Shown: piece by piece, positions 19,516 to 30,866 of the stretch
Numbering within the stretch: position 1 is the stretch's first letter
How the letters are laid out: every line of letters starts with the position of its first letter
Assembly: GCA_036346225.1 (NCBI GenBank)
Contig: JARFIW010000108.1
Coordinates: 4,854,501 to 4,918,500, forward strand
DNA length: 64,000 bases
DNA from: Platerodrilus igneus
Taxonomy: Eukaryota > Arthropoda > Insecta > Coleoptera > Lycidae
Direction: 5' to 3'
The notes under the pieces: generated by a model
The model's input: the letters and a program-made list of their open reading frames with translations, nothing else
What the model was told of the DNA's origin: nothing
Databases searched by the model: none
Program-made: the position numbers and the translations under genes

Positions 19516-20850
19516 TGCTCTAACAAGAGCTTGATTGACATTTTGTTCTTAAGTCTTTTATTTCTGCCCTAATTTATTGTTTACTTGGTGTATCCGATGA
19601 TAATATTGCTGATGTTTGTGACCCAATAGAAGAAGGTGGTACCCTGCAGGATATATTGTCTAAAAATAAGAAACTGTCATATGAATAAAAAGGATTAATT
19701 TTCAACTATTTAACTAGTGTGATTCAAAAACAAATGATTGCGTTAATGGAAGAAACATAAAGATCTTCTATACCCAGATTTCAACTTAATCAGATTAATA
19801 ATAACAAAATTATGGCAAGTTACAGGTGCCATAAATTGTAGATTGTGCATTTTAAAGAAATTAACTAATAAAAGACAAAAATGACATTTTTAAATTGCTT
19901 TAACTTTTTTGTCATTAATCCAATTAGGTTGAAATTTTCTGAGACTATGAAAATTTGTAATCTATGCAAGTTGTATATGAGAATTACGAAAAATCGTATT
20001 ACTTGATGTTGACGGTACAGATTTATCCGCATAAAAGGGAGTAACTTCCTTTGAAAATACCATTTTGGAGTCTTCTACAGTATTAATTGTAATGTCTGAA
20101 ATGTAACATAAGTTAGATGTAAAAACAGAGAACAGGTTAGTTGTTACCAGATAGAATTACAATTTTTTGTGGTTTATGTTTAAATTGATCAGGTACTTGA
20201 AAATCAAAAACAGTAGGAATTGCCTTAATAGTCTTTTGCGAACTTTAGTGGTTTTCGAGACGTATATTTCTAGAGAATGTTTCTCACACAGTTTATAATT
20301 TTTATTCAGCTTGTCTGAATCCATTGCCAGAAAATCGTTCCGATTACATGCTGCTAACCATCTGTGGAAGTAGAAATATTGCAATGAGCAACTAAAAGCA
20401 CAGATTATCCAAGATTAGCTATGCTGTAGGCACAGACTATCCTATATTACTGGTAAATCAATGTAGTTACTCACCTTAATCGATCAATTATTGGGAATCG
20501 GAACATAGAGATATAGTTTGAAGATTTTATGGAGCCCCTTCTAAAAGCACAAATTGCGCCTTCTTTTTTATTTTTCCGTCCACATTCATTGTTAAGCGTT
20601 AAAAAATAATACAATACGAATCGAAATAAAAAGTTAGGTTAACTGCAAGAAAATTTTAGGTTGATTAGAAAACCACTTATTTGGAGCATGCGCAAAGAAA
20701 AACAATTAAGCGGGAAACGCTAGCCTTCACATCTGTAAGAGGTGGATAGTCTGTGCGATAGGTACGAGGCTGTAATAATCTTTCCCGCGAGGTATGTATA
20801 CGATTTTACTCACAATCGGTTAGTAAATATAAATAAGTGTCAAATCATTT
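19516..20850. other. No gene recognised
   Basis: AT-rich DNA with scattered 'cacagattatcc' motifs. About 20726-20755 (catctgtaagaggtggatag) is the inverse of 5541-5566 and marks the start of the Crypton-linked repeat. The 75-codon minus frame at 20157-20384 has no motif. Confidence 0.35.
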
Positions 20851-21001
20851 TAATTTTTATATATTTTGATAAATTATTTCAACAAAGACATCTGTGAGAC
20901 CGTTGGTAGGATACATTATGTTTGTTGATTTTGACATAATATTGTATGAGTTACGTCTATACCGCATTGTTAAAGGTTGTATTTGTACTTTGACACAAAA
21001 T

Positions 21002-21508
21002 ATGTCCGATAGTGACATTGATTGTACTCCACCCGAGCTGCGGGATGCTGCAGAAAAGGCCACTGATGGCATGATTCCAGAAAAAAGCAGGGGGAGGTAC
21101 GAAAGCACTTACGAAATATGTAGTAAATGGTGCGTAACTAAAGGTGTGCCGCATACTTCTGAAACGGTACTCCTTGCGTATTTTTCTGAATTAGCTAAAC
21201 ACAATAAAGTCTTCACGTTATGGTCAAGATACACGATGTTGCGAGCAGTATTAAATATTAGGTGTAATGTTGATATCAGTAATTATGTCAAGTTGCGAGC
21301 ATACTTAAAAATGCAGAATGTGGGTTACAAAGCTAAAAAGTTAAACGTATTATCAGAAGCAGACATCTATAAATTTCTAGATAATGCTCCGATAGAATAT
21401 CTTCCTCAAAGGGTATACATTTAAATTTCTTCAGTGCGTATTAATTATATGTTTAATTCATATTTCTTTTAGGTTGCTTTGATTACTGGCATTTCTGGAG
21501 CCTGCAAG
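21002..21508 (+). pseudogene. Crypton-type tyrosine recombinase, N-terminal part
   Basis: The ATG at 21002 (MSDSDIDCTPPELRD) opens exon 1, to 21412. A consensus intron GTATAC...TTTTAG (21413-21472) follows, and exon 2 starts VALITGISGACK (21473-21508). The helical region (SKWCVTKGVPHTSETVLLAYF, LWSRYTMLRAVLN, YVKLRAYLKMQNVGYKAKK) has the pattern of the SAM-like core-binding domain of tyrosine recombinases in insect Crypton-like genes. VALI.GISGAC is the start of the catalytic domain. The catalytic residues (R, HxxR, Y) are missing because the frame fuses to a SANT gene at about 21505-21512. It cannot be active. Confidence 0.6.
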
Positions 21509-21775
21509 CTGGAGCAATTCCTGAGAAAATTAGCTGGAGTCAACAGCAGGTATTGTTACTTCTGGATATGTATAGAAAATATTCTCATAAATTTGAGGAT
21601 AAGAAAACAACAAATAAAGCACTCTCTAGGTTAATAGCGCAGAAAATTGGTGAAATAAATGGTAATATTTTTACCGCTGAGCAGAGTGAAAATAAGTTTA
21701 AAAATATGAAAAACGCGGTAATAACGGCCAAAGCGGGCGAGGTTCCATAACATGGATGCATTTTGAAGAAATGGA

Positions 21776-22082
21776 GTAAGTGTTTAAATATTTAGTTACA
21801 ATTTGTCTTGCTTATAGTCCGTATATGTATCACGGATGTTTAGAATTTTTATCGAAAGATAACCAGCGTATGTCTAACTTTATGTTATATCAATTACCTA
21901 AACTCCTAGTAATTCAGATGTATGTTCAGAAAATTCTAGATGAAAAATAAAGTAGAAATAGAGGTTTCCAAAAAGCTGATACGAATTTTTAAGCAATGAA
22001 GAACGGTTTCAGAAATTAGCAAATCTTAAGTAAATACAGAAAGAATTCGAAATCGAGCGACACGTTGGGCGCCAAAAATATA
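21776..22082 (-). repeat. Duplicated leader beyond LTR A of element M
   Basis: This stretch, including a second primer-binding site (22055-22074), matches 27657-27961, the leader between LTR B and gag. It lies outside LTR A and joins the SANT gene at 'gaaatgga|gtaagtg'. The structure LTR-body-LTR-partial leader suggests a tandem or circular intermediate, or later recombination. Confidence 0.75.
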
Positions 22083-23417
22083 TGTTACGGTATTCCGCGC
22101 AAACACAAAAGAAAACGTAAAAGTAAGTAAAGAAATTGTTTACGCCGAATACCGCAACAAAACGAGGACAGAATGGCAGAATTTGGGTTAGCTCAAAAAT
22201 GTCGAAGAGGGGCGTGGGTGAAATAGAAAGAACATATTGGAAACCTCTGTAAAACTATATTGTTAACATCCAATCTCGAAAGACTATTTACAAAACAATA
22301 AAATCCAATAAGTTGCGTAATCGTTTGTTACGTGCTGATAAACAAAGCGTCATAACACAAGCATATAAAATTGGTAAGCAAAATATATATAACATCTTAT
22401 AATCCAAATACTTACTTAATAGTTTACCTGAAATATATACAAAAGAAAATAAAACATAAACTAAACAGTACTTCAGGAAAAGAAATATACATAAGTTATA
22501 TATACATGCTGCTTTGTGAAGTGCACCTCCTCCAGAAATAGTATAACCTTAAAATTAGACACCCTAACTTAAATTAATCAAATATTAACTGCTTTTAAAT
22601 TGAGGCATAAGTTCTTTTCGTTAATGTTTATACAAAAAGACAAAAGAAACAGTAAAACGGACTATAACACAAACTTTGAATGATTAAATTTTAATTTGAA
22701 GAATGATTGTTACATCGTCGCTCGTGCATGTGAATGTGTTTGGTAAAGTGGTGTTGGTAATTTATTGGATAATCATGAGTAACAGCAAATAAAATGTCTA
22801 TTCTCCACAGCAGCATCAAAAAAAAAATTACAAAAACAGGAAACTGTACCTTGAGTACCTTCGTGTTGGTCTCATCTTAGGGCTGGGAAAATGCGGCTGC
22901 ATTTCCCTATGGACTGTCTACCGGAACCACTAACACAACTCATGCTAACACAGAAAGCATTTTAGTAGCGCGACTTTATATTTATCTTCGGTAAGAAGAT
23001 GTTGTCTTTTAATCTTGTCTTTCAAAGCACATTTTATAATGACATAATCTTGTATGGGGGTAGGTATTTGGCTTTCAAAGATATCGCCGAAGAATCAAGT
23101 CTGCAGATAATAAGTCCACTGTAAGCAGATGTAGGCAAGTGGTCTGATCTTTTAGAAGAAAGCTGTTCATTTACATGCTGCTTTTAATAAAATGTAATCA
23201 CTGCAGGTGCTAGGAAATATTGCAACTACTTTGTAACGTAATGTTTCCTAAGCAGCTGTTTGATTTTATAAAGCAAACTTTTATACAGAGTAATTACTTG
23301 AGAAATTTTATTAAATATCACTAATTCAAATGACGGGAAATCGAGCTTGTTGAGAAATTTTAGGGCGTCTTAAAAATAAATGCAAAAAAAGGTATTTGCA
23401 GGATTTTGAACGTAACA
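22083..23417 (-). repeat. LTR A of element M
   Basis: 1335 bp, ends TGTTACG/CGTAACA. Compared with LTR B it lacks about 135 bp near 23105, where B has extra DNA between two TGCAGA motifs, a likely microhomology deletion. The site corresponding to the P insertion is empty here ('gtaagaagatgttgtctttt' near 22992). Confidence 0.85.
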
Positions 23418-24251
23418 AATTTCCCCCTAGCAAAATTAAAAGGTCGGAGTAGGAAGCAGAAGCAACGGAGCAGGCAGTATACTAATAAAACAAAGTAAAT
23501 GAAAATTCGTTACAGGAAAAAACTTAAATGCCGATAAAAGAATTTTTATCCGGCTTGAAGGACCAGTACCCACTAATAGGATAATCTTATTACAAGAAAA
23601 AAACTAGTACATATTAATAGGATAAAATAAAAAAAATCTTACAAAAGTACAAGAAAAACTCAAGAACTAACACTTGAATAACCAGTACACCAGACCAAGT
23701 CAAGAAGTATAAAGGATATAGGAAAAGGAAAGGTATAAGGTCTAACACTGCAAAAAGTCATCGAAGGACGGATATCTCTAGTAAAGAAACAGTAACGTTT
23801 TCCACCTCAAGAAAAAGAAATAGATTTCTCGCGAAGAAACACAAACAGAAAAGGAGCAAGGTGGAAAATCTACAGTACAAGCCAATATGAGACAAAAAAT
23901 GCCAAGCCTCAAAGTATGCAAGGATACAATGAGAATGCTGGATAAACAAGTTGAGATACTTCAAGCTGTGGTAACAAGGAATCGTATTAAACAAACAACC
24001 GAAGAAAAGAATAGCTAACTAGGCTTAAAAGTCGACTAAGTCGTGGTTTCCGAAGAAAAGAAAAGATATAGAAAGCATCTACCACAGGAAGCAGACCGAA
24101 AAAATTTAACAAAGTTCGTAAGAGAACTAGCAGTAAGAAAACCAGCAGATGAACCAGGAAAGGAGAAATAAAACTAAAAATAAAAAAAGCTAACGTAAAA
24201 ATAAAACTATGAGTAAGTAGTTTCAAAACTAAAGAAAAAAAAAACTAAAAT

Positions 24252-24345
24252 ATATATGTGTGTGAGGGTGAGTATGTGTGTGTATGTATATGTGTGTGTG
24301 TATGTGTGTGTGCATGAAGTGTGTATGTGTGTGTGTATGTGTTAG
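24252..24345. repeat. TG/TATG microsatellite
   Basis: Imperfect (TG)n with TATG interruptions. It produces spurious open frames on both strands. Confidence 0.95.
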
Positions 24346-24428
24346 ACCGCTGTTGTCGCCTCTTACGACAGGCTGGTCGTACCGTGGGAATATTCTAATC
24401 CCGTACCCACACGGGGTTGGGGTAAGTA
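24346..24428 (-). mobile_element. 3' tail fragment of a non-LTR element or SINE
   Basis: The minus strand reads a stem-forming segment with 'cctgtcgtaagaggcgac' and a 'ccccgtgtgggtacggg' region, then the ACAC/CATA simple repeat. This resembles the conserved 3' tails of arthropod LINEs ending in microsatellites. The identity is uncertain. Confidence 0.35.
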
Positions 24429-24640
24429 CGAGAAGCAAAAGCAAAAGAGGAGAAATAAAACCAATGAGAACAATAAAATTATTAGAAAACAAGAAATCGT
24501 AAAGACCAAAAATGAATTCCTAAGGAAGGGTGGAGTTAGTATAGAAATTGGGGATGTAGAGGACTAGTAATAGGGCTTAAGACGTTTGCGTCGCCAGAAG
24601 GAAAACGAAGCAAGATCAAGAACATTAGGGTTTTGTCGAT

Positions 24641-26697
24641 CTACATCTTCGGATTCGGAATCAATAGAGAACATTTTTTCCTCTTATTTCTTTTGTTAAT
24701 CTGTTTCGTTGGTTGAGATACCGGAGCGGGGGGTAGCATTGGTTGGGCGGTATTCCGCAAAACAGGATTAACAGAGGGTGTAGTAGTTGTAGCACGCGGT
24801 TGAGTAAGTAGTGGCAAGGGTGGAGGTAGTAGTGGTTTAGGAAAGTCAGTAGGCGTCATGGAAGGAACCATTTTGTTTTTAGTATCGGTTATAGAAGAAT
24901 CAACGATAGAAAAGAGAACAGCATTGGCTGTAGGAGTATTCACCTCAGGAAGAGGAACAGAGTTCAATAACACTTCAGCAACATTACATAAAGGAAAAGA
25001 ATCAGGTAGAACTTCGTCAACGTTAGATATCAGGCCAGAATCAGGTAGAATTTCAGCAATTTTAAGTAAAGAGGCAGAATCAAGAAAAACTTTATCAAAA
25101 GGAGCAGAATCAAGAAGAACTTTACCAATATTAGCTAAAGGAACAAGATCAGATAGAAGTTCATCAACATTAGATAAAGGAACAGAATCAAGTAGAATTC
25201 CATCAACGTCAGATAACGGAATAGAAGCAGGCAGAACTTTAGCCATAATAGGAACTGCTTTTTCCACAACAGCAGATAAAGAAACAGGATCCTGTAAAAC
25301 TTTGACAACAACAGCAACAGGCAACATAGATACAGGTTCACTAACTTCAACAGGACCTTCTCTATCAGTATTGGAAGTTATCGTTACTACAGCTACATCT
25401 GTTATTGCAGGCACGGCAGAAATTTCTTGGGTAGAACCGTTTAAGAAAGCAGGAACAAACTCTTGAGTTATCCTACCTGTAAATCACTATGTTGTAGTAT
25501 GGGCTTAATTCGTGAAGCAGGTACAGAAGAGAACATAGAACTAGAAACAGAAGAAATTTGGTTCTTATTAGGAGTAGGATGACAGTTCGGACAAATGCGT
25601 CGAGTAACTCCTTTAAGTCCACAGCCATAGCAATGAAGTACTTGAGGACGAGTACAACGTGTCGACACATGACCAGGTTGACCGCACTTAAAGCATATGA
25701 TCTGACGAGTAGAAGTAGACAAAGGAATAGGAACAGCAGAAATCGCAGAAAAAGTATTTTATCTACCTGTAGTCGTAGAAGAAATCTTAACAGTTTGGTC
25801 AGTAAAAGTATTTTTCTCAATCGCAGAGGATTTGTAAGCAAAATTTGGTTCTACGTATGTGTGTTTGATTTCGTCTAAAAGGGTTTCGTCAGGTTGAAAT
25901 TCTTCGCGTAGCAACTGAACAACATCGGACCACTTGGTTATCGAATTTTTATAAGTCCTATATAGGATTAGAGCGTTGTCAGATAGTAAATCGGACGCAG
26001 AAGCACATAACTGAAAAGGAGAAACATTGTGCGCTAGACATAATTTGTCAACGCGTAACAAGAATGCGTCCAAAGACATCTGGCCATCGCCGGAAAAATT
26101 CAAATCCCAGTCTCACACTAGCTGACCATAACTTGGAATAGAGTTAGAAATAAGAGTAAGCATTGTTATAGGTAATACGTTAGAAGGTTCTGTAGCAGAA
26201 GGGTGTTTCTCTACAGCGGTCGAAAGGATAGAAGGAGTAGTATAAGCAATGGGTACGGGCAGACTTGTTGAATGATTGAACTGATCGTGTAATTTGTCGC
26301 AATTATTGCGTAACTCAACAATAGTGACCAACAACTGTCGCTGTTTGTACTCCTCCGCGTCAGAAGCCACATTCAATCGGTTAATTCTACCTTCCAGATG
26401 TACAGTGAGTGAAATGATACGTTTACCGTCAATTGTAGAAAAATTTCCGTCAAAATTTTCGCATTTAGCGGTTAACTTAGCTAAACCTTCAGTCACTGCG
26501 TTGTAATCTATTTGAAAATCGAGTTCAGATGTAATCGGGTCTGTACTTTCAGAAGATTCTGATTTTAAAATTTTTCTTAGAGTTTTTCTAAGTTCATTTA
26601 CAGATAACTCAGCATCGAACCCACGAGAACTAACCTCATATTTGAGTTCGGACTCGTATAAGCGATCAACGTTTAATTTCCAAAAAGTACTAGCCAT
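24641..26697 (-). pseudogene. gag of element M, broken
   Basis: The ATG at 26697 (MASTFWKLNVDRLYESELK) starts a gag reading in one frame through a TGA near 26110 and a TAA near 25759 to the nucleocapsid. That has a CCHC knuckle CFKCGQPGHVSTRC and a second cysteine cluster CYGCG...CPNC. A frameshift near 25440 leads to a tail rich in Leu, Pro, Ser and Val, made of degenerate 15-16 residue repeats (SVPLSNVDELLSDLVPLANI and variants). The N-terminal architecture, including the LEGRINR/LDGRVRR block, resembles gag of element P. The two are therefore relatives, and P-like elements may have supplied enzymes in trans. Confidence 0.75.
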
Positions 26698-27961
26698 TTT
26701 TTTCAGAAATATTTACTGGGAACAAAAATAGACTATAATATAACGCGGTATTCTAAATGGGGTAGTATAGAAACGTCTCCCAACAAAGTATGCAAAAATA
26801 CTAGTAAATAGGTAGTATTAAAAATAGAAATAGGGCGCCAGAGTTTTCACAAAAAGAACTTGAGTCTTCAGCAAAAACACAATTCTGGTAACTCGGCAAA
26901 TCAAAAGTCTATAGTAATTTCAGTAGTAACATAATTTCTTCGAGGAAGGTATGTTAGTTTTTATCAAACTATAAATTAACATGCAAGCACCCGTGATTAT
27001 TAATTTGTATGCGTGTTTAGAGACAGCTGCGAAAAAGAAATGTCGAATAAGCAAAAGATAATTACTCAGATCCTTTAGAAGTGTAACGCTTATTGTTAAT
27101 TAGTAATTACAAAGTATTATTTGTTTTACATTTTCAGCAAGCATTATGTTAAGTCAGTAAACTTAAAGTAGCATTTTAAAATATTGAATTACTATGTCGG
27201 GTTTGAGCTTCGTATATTTTTAGTGTAAAGTGCAGCGCACAAGATTTATAGTCACAGAAAAAACTACGAATAAAATCACGCTTAACAAACAATAGTATAG
27301 TTAGTCGAATGAGTTTGTAGAAGTATATACGTTTGTGATACGCACCGGTGTTTTAAGTTTCTTTTTCAAACAGCATTATTTTGCATCTTCAGAAAGCTTT
27401 ATGTATGCGTGTGATTACGTGAGATAGCAACCTACAAGTATTGAATAACAGTTCGACGCGTTAAATTGGATGAGTTTTGTGTATATTTGTAGTTGAAAGT
27501 GTGGTGCAGATAAACCGCGATGGTGTTTTAGTACCGTTGAAATTTCAGCAACGAAAGAAATGCTGTAATTAATTGTAGTGTAATTGTTAGAAACTTGGTT
27601 GAGAATCTCGCCAGTCAACGTATCATCTGTGTTGAAGGAATAAGAAATATTGCAGTAAGTGTTTAAATATTTAGTTACAATTTGTCTTGCTTATATTCCG
27701 TATATGTATCAAGGATGTTTATAATTTTTATTGAAAGATAACTAGCGTATGTCTAACTTTATGTTATATCAATTACCTAAACTCCTAGTAATTCAGATAT
27801 ATGTTCAGAAAATTCTAGATGAAAAATAAAGTAGAAATAGAGGTTTCCAAAAAGCTGAAACGAATTTTTAAGCAAAGACGAACGGTTTCAGAAATTAGCA
27901 AATCTTAAGTAAATACAGAAAGGATTTGAAATTGAGCGCCACGTTGGGCGCCAAAAATATA
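26698..27961 (-). other. Leader of element M with primer-binding site
   Basis: 1.26 kb between LTR B and gag. The primer-binding site is 27934-27953. No gene is seen in the rest. Confidence 0.6.
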
Positions 27962-28844
27962 TGTTACGGTATTCCGTGCAAACACAAAAGAAAACGTAAA
28001 TGTAAGTAAAGAAATCGTTTACCCCGAATACCGCAACAAAACGGGGACAGCTCAAAAACGTCGGAGAGGGGCGTGGGTGAAATAGAAAGAACACATTGGA
28101 AACCTCTGGAAAACTGTATTGTTAACATACAATTTCGAAAGACTATTTATATAACAATAAAATCCAATAAGTTGCGTAATCGTTTGCTACGTGCTGGTAA
28201 ACAAAGCGTTATAACACAAGCATATAAAATTGGTAAGCAAAATAAATATAACATCTTATAATCTAAATACTTACTTAATGGTACACCTTAAATATATACA
28301 AAAGAAAATAAAACATAAACTAAACAGTACTTCAGGAAAAGAAATATACATAAGTTATATATACATGCTGCTTTGTGAAGTGCACCTTCTCCAGAAATAG
28401 TATAACCTTAAAATTAGACACCCTAACTTAAATTAATCAAATATTAACTACTTTTAAGTTGAGGCATAAGTCCTTTTCGTTAATGTTTATACAAAAAGAC
28501 AAAAGAAACAGTAAAACGGACTCTAACACAAACTTTGAATGATTAAATTTTAATTTGAAGAATGATTATTACATCGTCGCTCGTGCATTATGAATGTGTT
28601 TGGTAACGTGGTGTTGGTAATTTATTAAATAATCATGAGTAACAGCAAATAAAATGTCTATTCTCCACAGTAGCATCAAAACAAAATTACAAAACAGGAA
28701 ACTGTACCGTGAGTACCTTGGTGTTGGTCTCATCTTAGCGCTGCATTTCCCGATGGGCTGGCTACCAGAACCACTAACACAACTCATGCTAACACAGAAA
28801 GCATTTTAGTAGCGCGACTTTACATGTAAGAAGTAAGAATATGT
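27962..28844 (-). repeat. LTR B of element M, inner part
   Basis: Matches 22083 to about 22998 of LTR A with a few percent divergence. It is interrupted at 28844 by element P and continues at 38712-39281. Confidence 0.85.
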
Positions 28845-30682
28845 TGTAGCAATTTTATTTTCTACCTAAATATTTTCATATAATTAATCCCTTAATTTAA
28901 TAATAAATAATATAATGCATAATAATGCTATTCAGTCCATTAATTAAACATTACCTATTGCCCAATAAAGTATTAGCATTCAATTAAAATTTAATTTTCA
29001 CGGTGACAAAATAAAAGTTTCCATTTAGTATCCTTCCTATAGCTCCATCTACTTAAGAAATTGAGAAGTGATTGTGTTACCGGGCAGCAACTCGCTTGAC
29101 CCGACACTTCTAACACAGCTGTGGTGAAAGCAGGTCGCATTGTTCTTAGAAACAATGGTTTTTTGCTGTTCTTCGTGTTGGAAGCACATTCGTTTCAAGT
29201 TGTCCTGAGAGGAAAATGTCATCTACGAAGGGCATTTTAGATTTGTCCACTTGTTAAAACAGCTCGTAGATGACGTGAAATTTTTTTGGTCAAAGGGCCG
29301 TTGGGAACATGCAACTTAAATTATAATGCAATTTTTATATATGGTATTCAGTTTAAAATACAAGCAACTTAAATTATAATGCAATTTTTATATATGGTAT
29401 TCGGTTTGAAGTGCAGGCAGCTTTGGTTGTGTATAATGTGAAATTTTATAAATGGTATTCAATTTAAATTACATAAAGCAATTTTATTTATATATAACAT
29501 GGAATTTTATATATAAAGTATTCAGTTTAAATACAAGCAACTTTAAATTAACCTGCAGATTGGTTTTTACGCTTTGTTCATGGTGTGGATAATAGGACGC
29601 AGTACTATTATTCGTTCTAAATTGGAGGATTCCGTATTTCAATGCTGACGTAAGCTCCGAAGCAGGTATTTTGAGACAAATCGGAGTTCTGGTATGTACA
29701 AAAAAATTGTTTTCGTATGTTATTTGAACTATGGACTTAGTAACGAGATAAATTTTGGTTTAATCAAGTTGTGTAAACTTCTAAATAGGTCAAGGACAGA
29801 CCACAATTATATTTTCAATATTAAGCAATAGGAATCTGTAACTTTTACTTACCTCATTCTTTTATTAATTCAATGAAACATCAGAAGATGTCATTACGTG
29901 TTAGAGAAAGTGAATTCTTATAATTATGAGCACTTAAAGATTAAATTTCTATATTTGATATTTCATGAAAACTTATTTGAAATTATCCATTGTAAAATTA
30001 AGGTAGATCTAGCCTAATTAACTTTTTGTTATAAATAAGCAACAATTTAGAAAGCAACTTTATGCTCTGTCAATTTGTTAAATGAAACCACATTTAATGG
30101 TATTATATTTTTCACAATTTAAATTAATCATGATATAAAGCAAGAAAGATATTTTGTATAAAAGCACATAATTGAATACTAGAGGAATAGATTTTTATTT
30201 TCGAACAAAAGACTATTCTTTTTATTTAGGATGAATGAAAGATGATTCCAATTGAATTTAAAAATTTTTGAGTATGAAGGCACAAACAGTGCTATTCTTT
30301 GTTTAATCTGTTCACAGGTGCTGCAGAGGATTACTAAGGTCAAGGTCGAGCCATAAGGTAAGAAAATTCAGAGATTATGTGGTCTTTAAAAAATTGTATA
30401 GCGGCTATATGAGAAAGGTTTCCGCATTAGCCTTGTACAAGGGACTTGAGTCAGGTCTTCTCTGTATAGAAAAATACGGTGGCGCCTTATTCTTTATATT
30501 AGTGGTAGCAATTCTACCCCGACCCACAGCTCATGTTCCACCCAGAACATATAGTTCGACTAGCCGCTTTGCCTTTGAGATTTCCTCAACTTTGAGCCAT
30601 CGTCCATCAGAACTTGCCGTGGGCTCCTTTCACTTATTGGAAATTCTCGTTAAACAAAATCCCAAAATAACGAAAGGCTATA
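28845..30682 (+). repeat. 5' LTR of element P
   Basis: 1838 bp, starts TGTAGCAATTTT and ends AAAGGCTATA. It holds two copies of a 53-bp tandem repeat (about 29308-29413; 'aacttaaattataatgcaat'). A 102-codon frame at its end (30379-30687) recurs in the 3' LTR but resembles no protein, so it is not called a gene. Confidence 0.9.
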
Positions 30683-30685
30683 AAT

Positions 30686-30704
30686 AGCGCCCAGCGTGTA
30701 GGCC
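30686..30704 (+). other. Candidate primer-binding site of element P
   Basis: 'tagcgcccagcgtgtagg' lies just after the 5' LTR and resembles the TGGCGCCCAACGTGG site of element M at most positions. Both probably use the same tRNA class. Confidence 0.55.
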
Positions 30705-30866
30705 TCGATTGCTGTGCCAAGTGTATAAGCACATAACGTGCAGGCTTCGATTGACTTTGGTTGTTTACACTTGTGATTCGTAAATCATTTACCCTCAGAT
30801 TAATTTAGTCTATTGATGTTGTTGTTTAATTGAGTTTAATTTGTAATTAGTTAGTTAGTCTATTCC

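Larger units (their letters stand above)
23418..24640. other. Element M interior without pol
   Basis: A-rich sequence with no reverse transcriptase, integrase or other retroviral motif in any frame. It contains a TG/TATG microsatellite and a short non-LTR-like tail (see separate entries). Confidence 0.6.

Noticed and set aside
20157..20384. 75-codon minus-strand frame
   Set aside because: No recognisable family and no supporting signals.
24229..24502. Open frames across the TG microsatellite
   Set aside because: Low-complexity products of the simple repeat on both strands.
25135..25878. Leu- and Arg-rich frames overlapping the M gag
   Set aside because: Shadows of the gag frame in other phases.
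30379..30687. 102-codon frame near the end of the 5' LTR of element P, also present in the 3' LTR
   Set aside because: Repeated only because the LTR is repeated; no motif, and it overlaps the expected R/U5 and primer-binding region.
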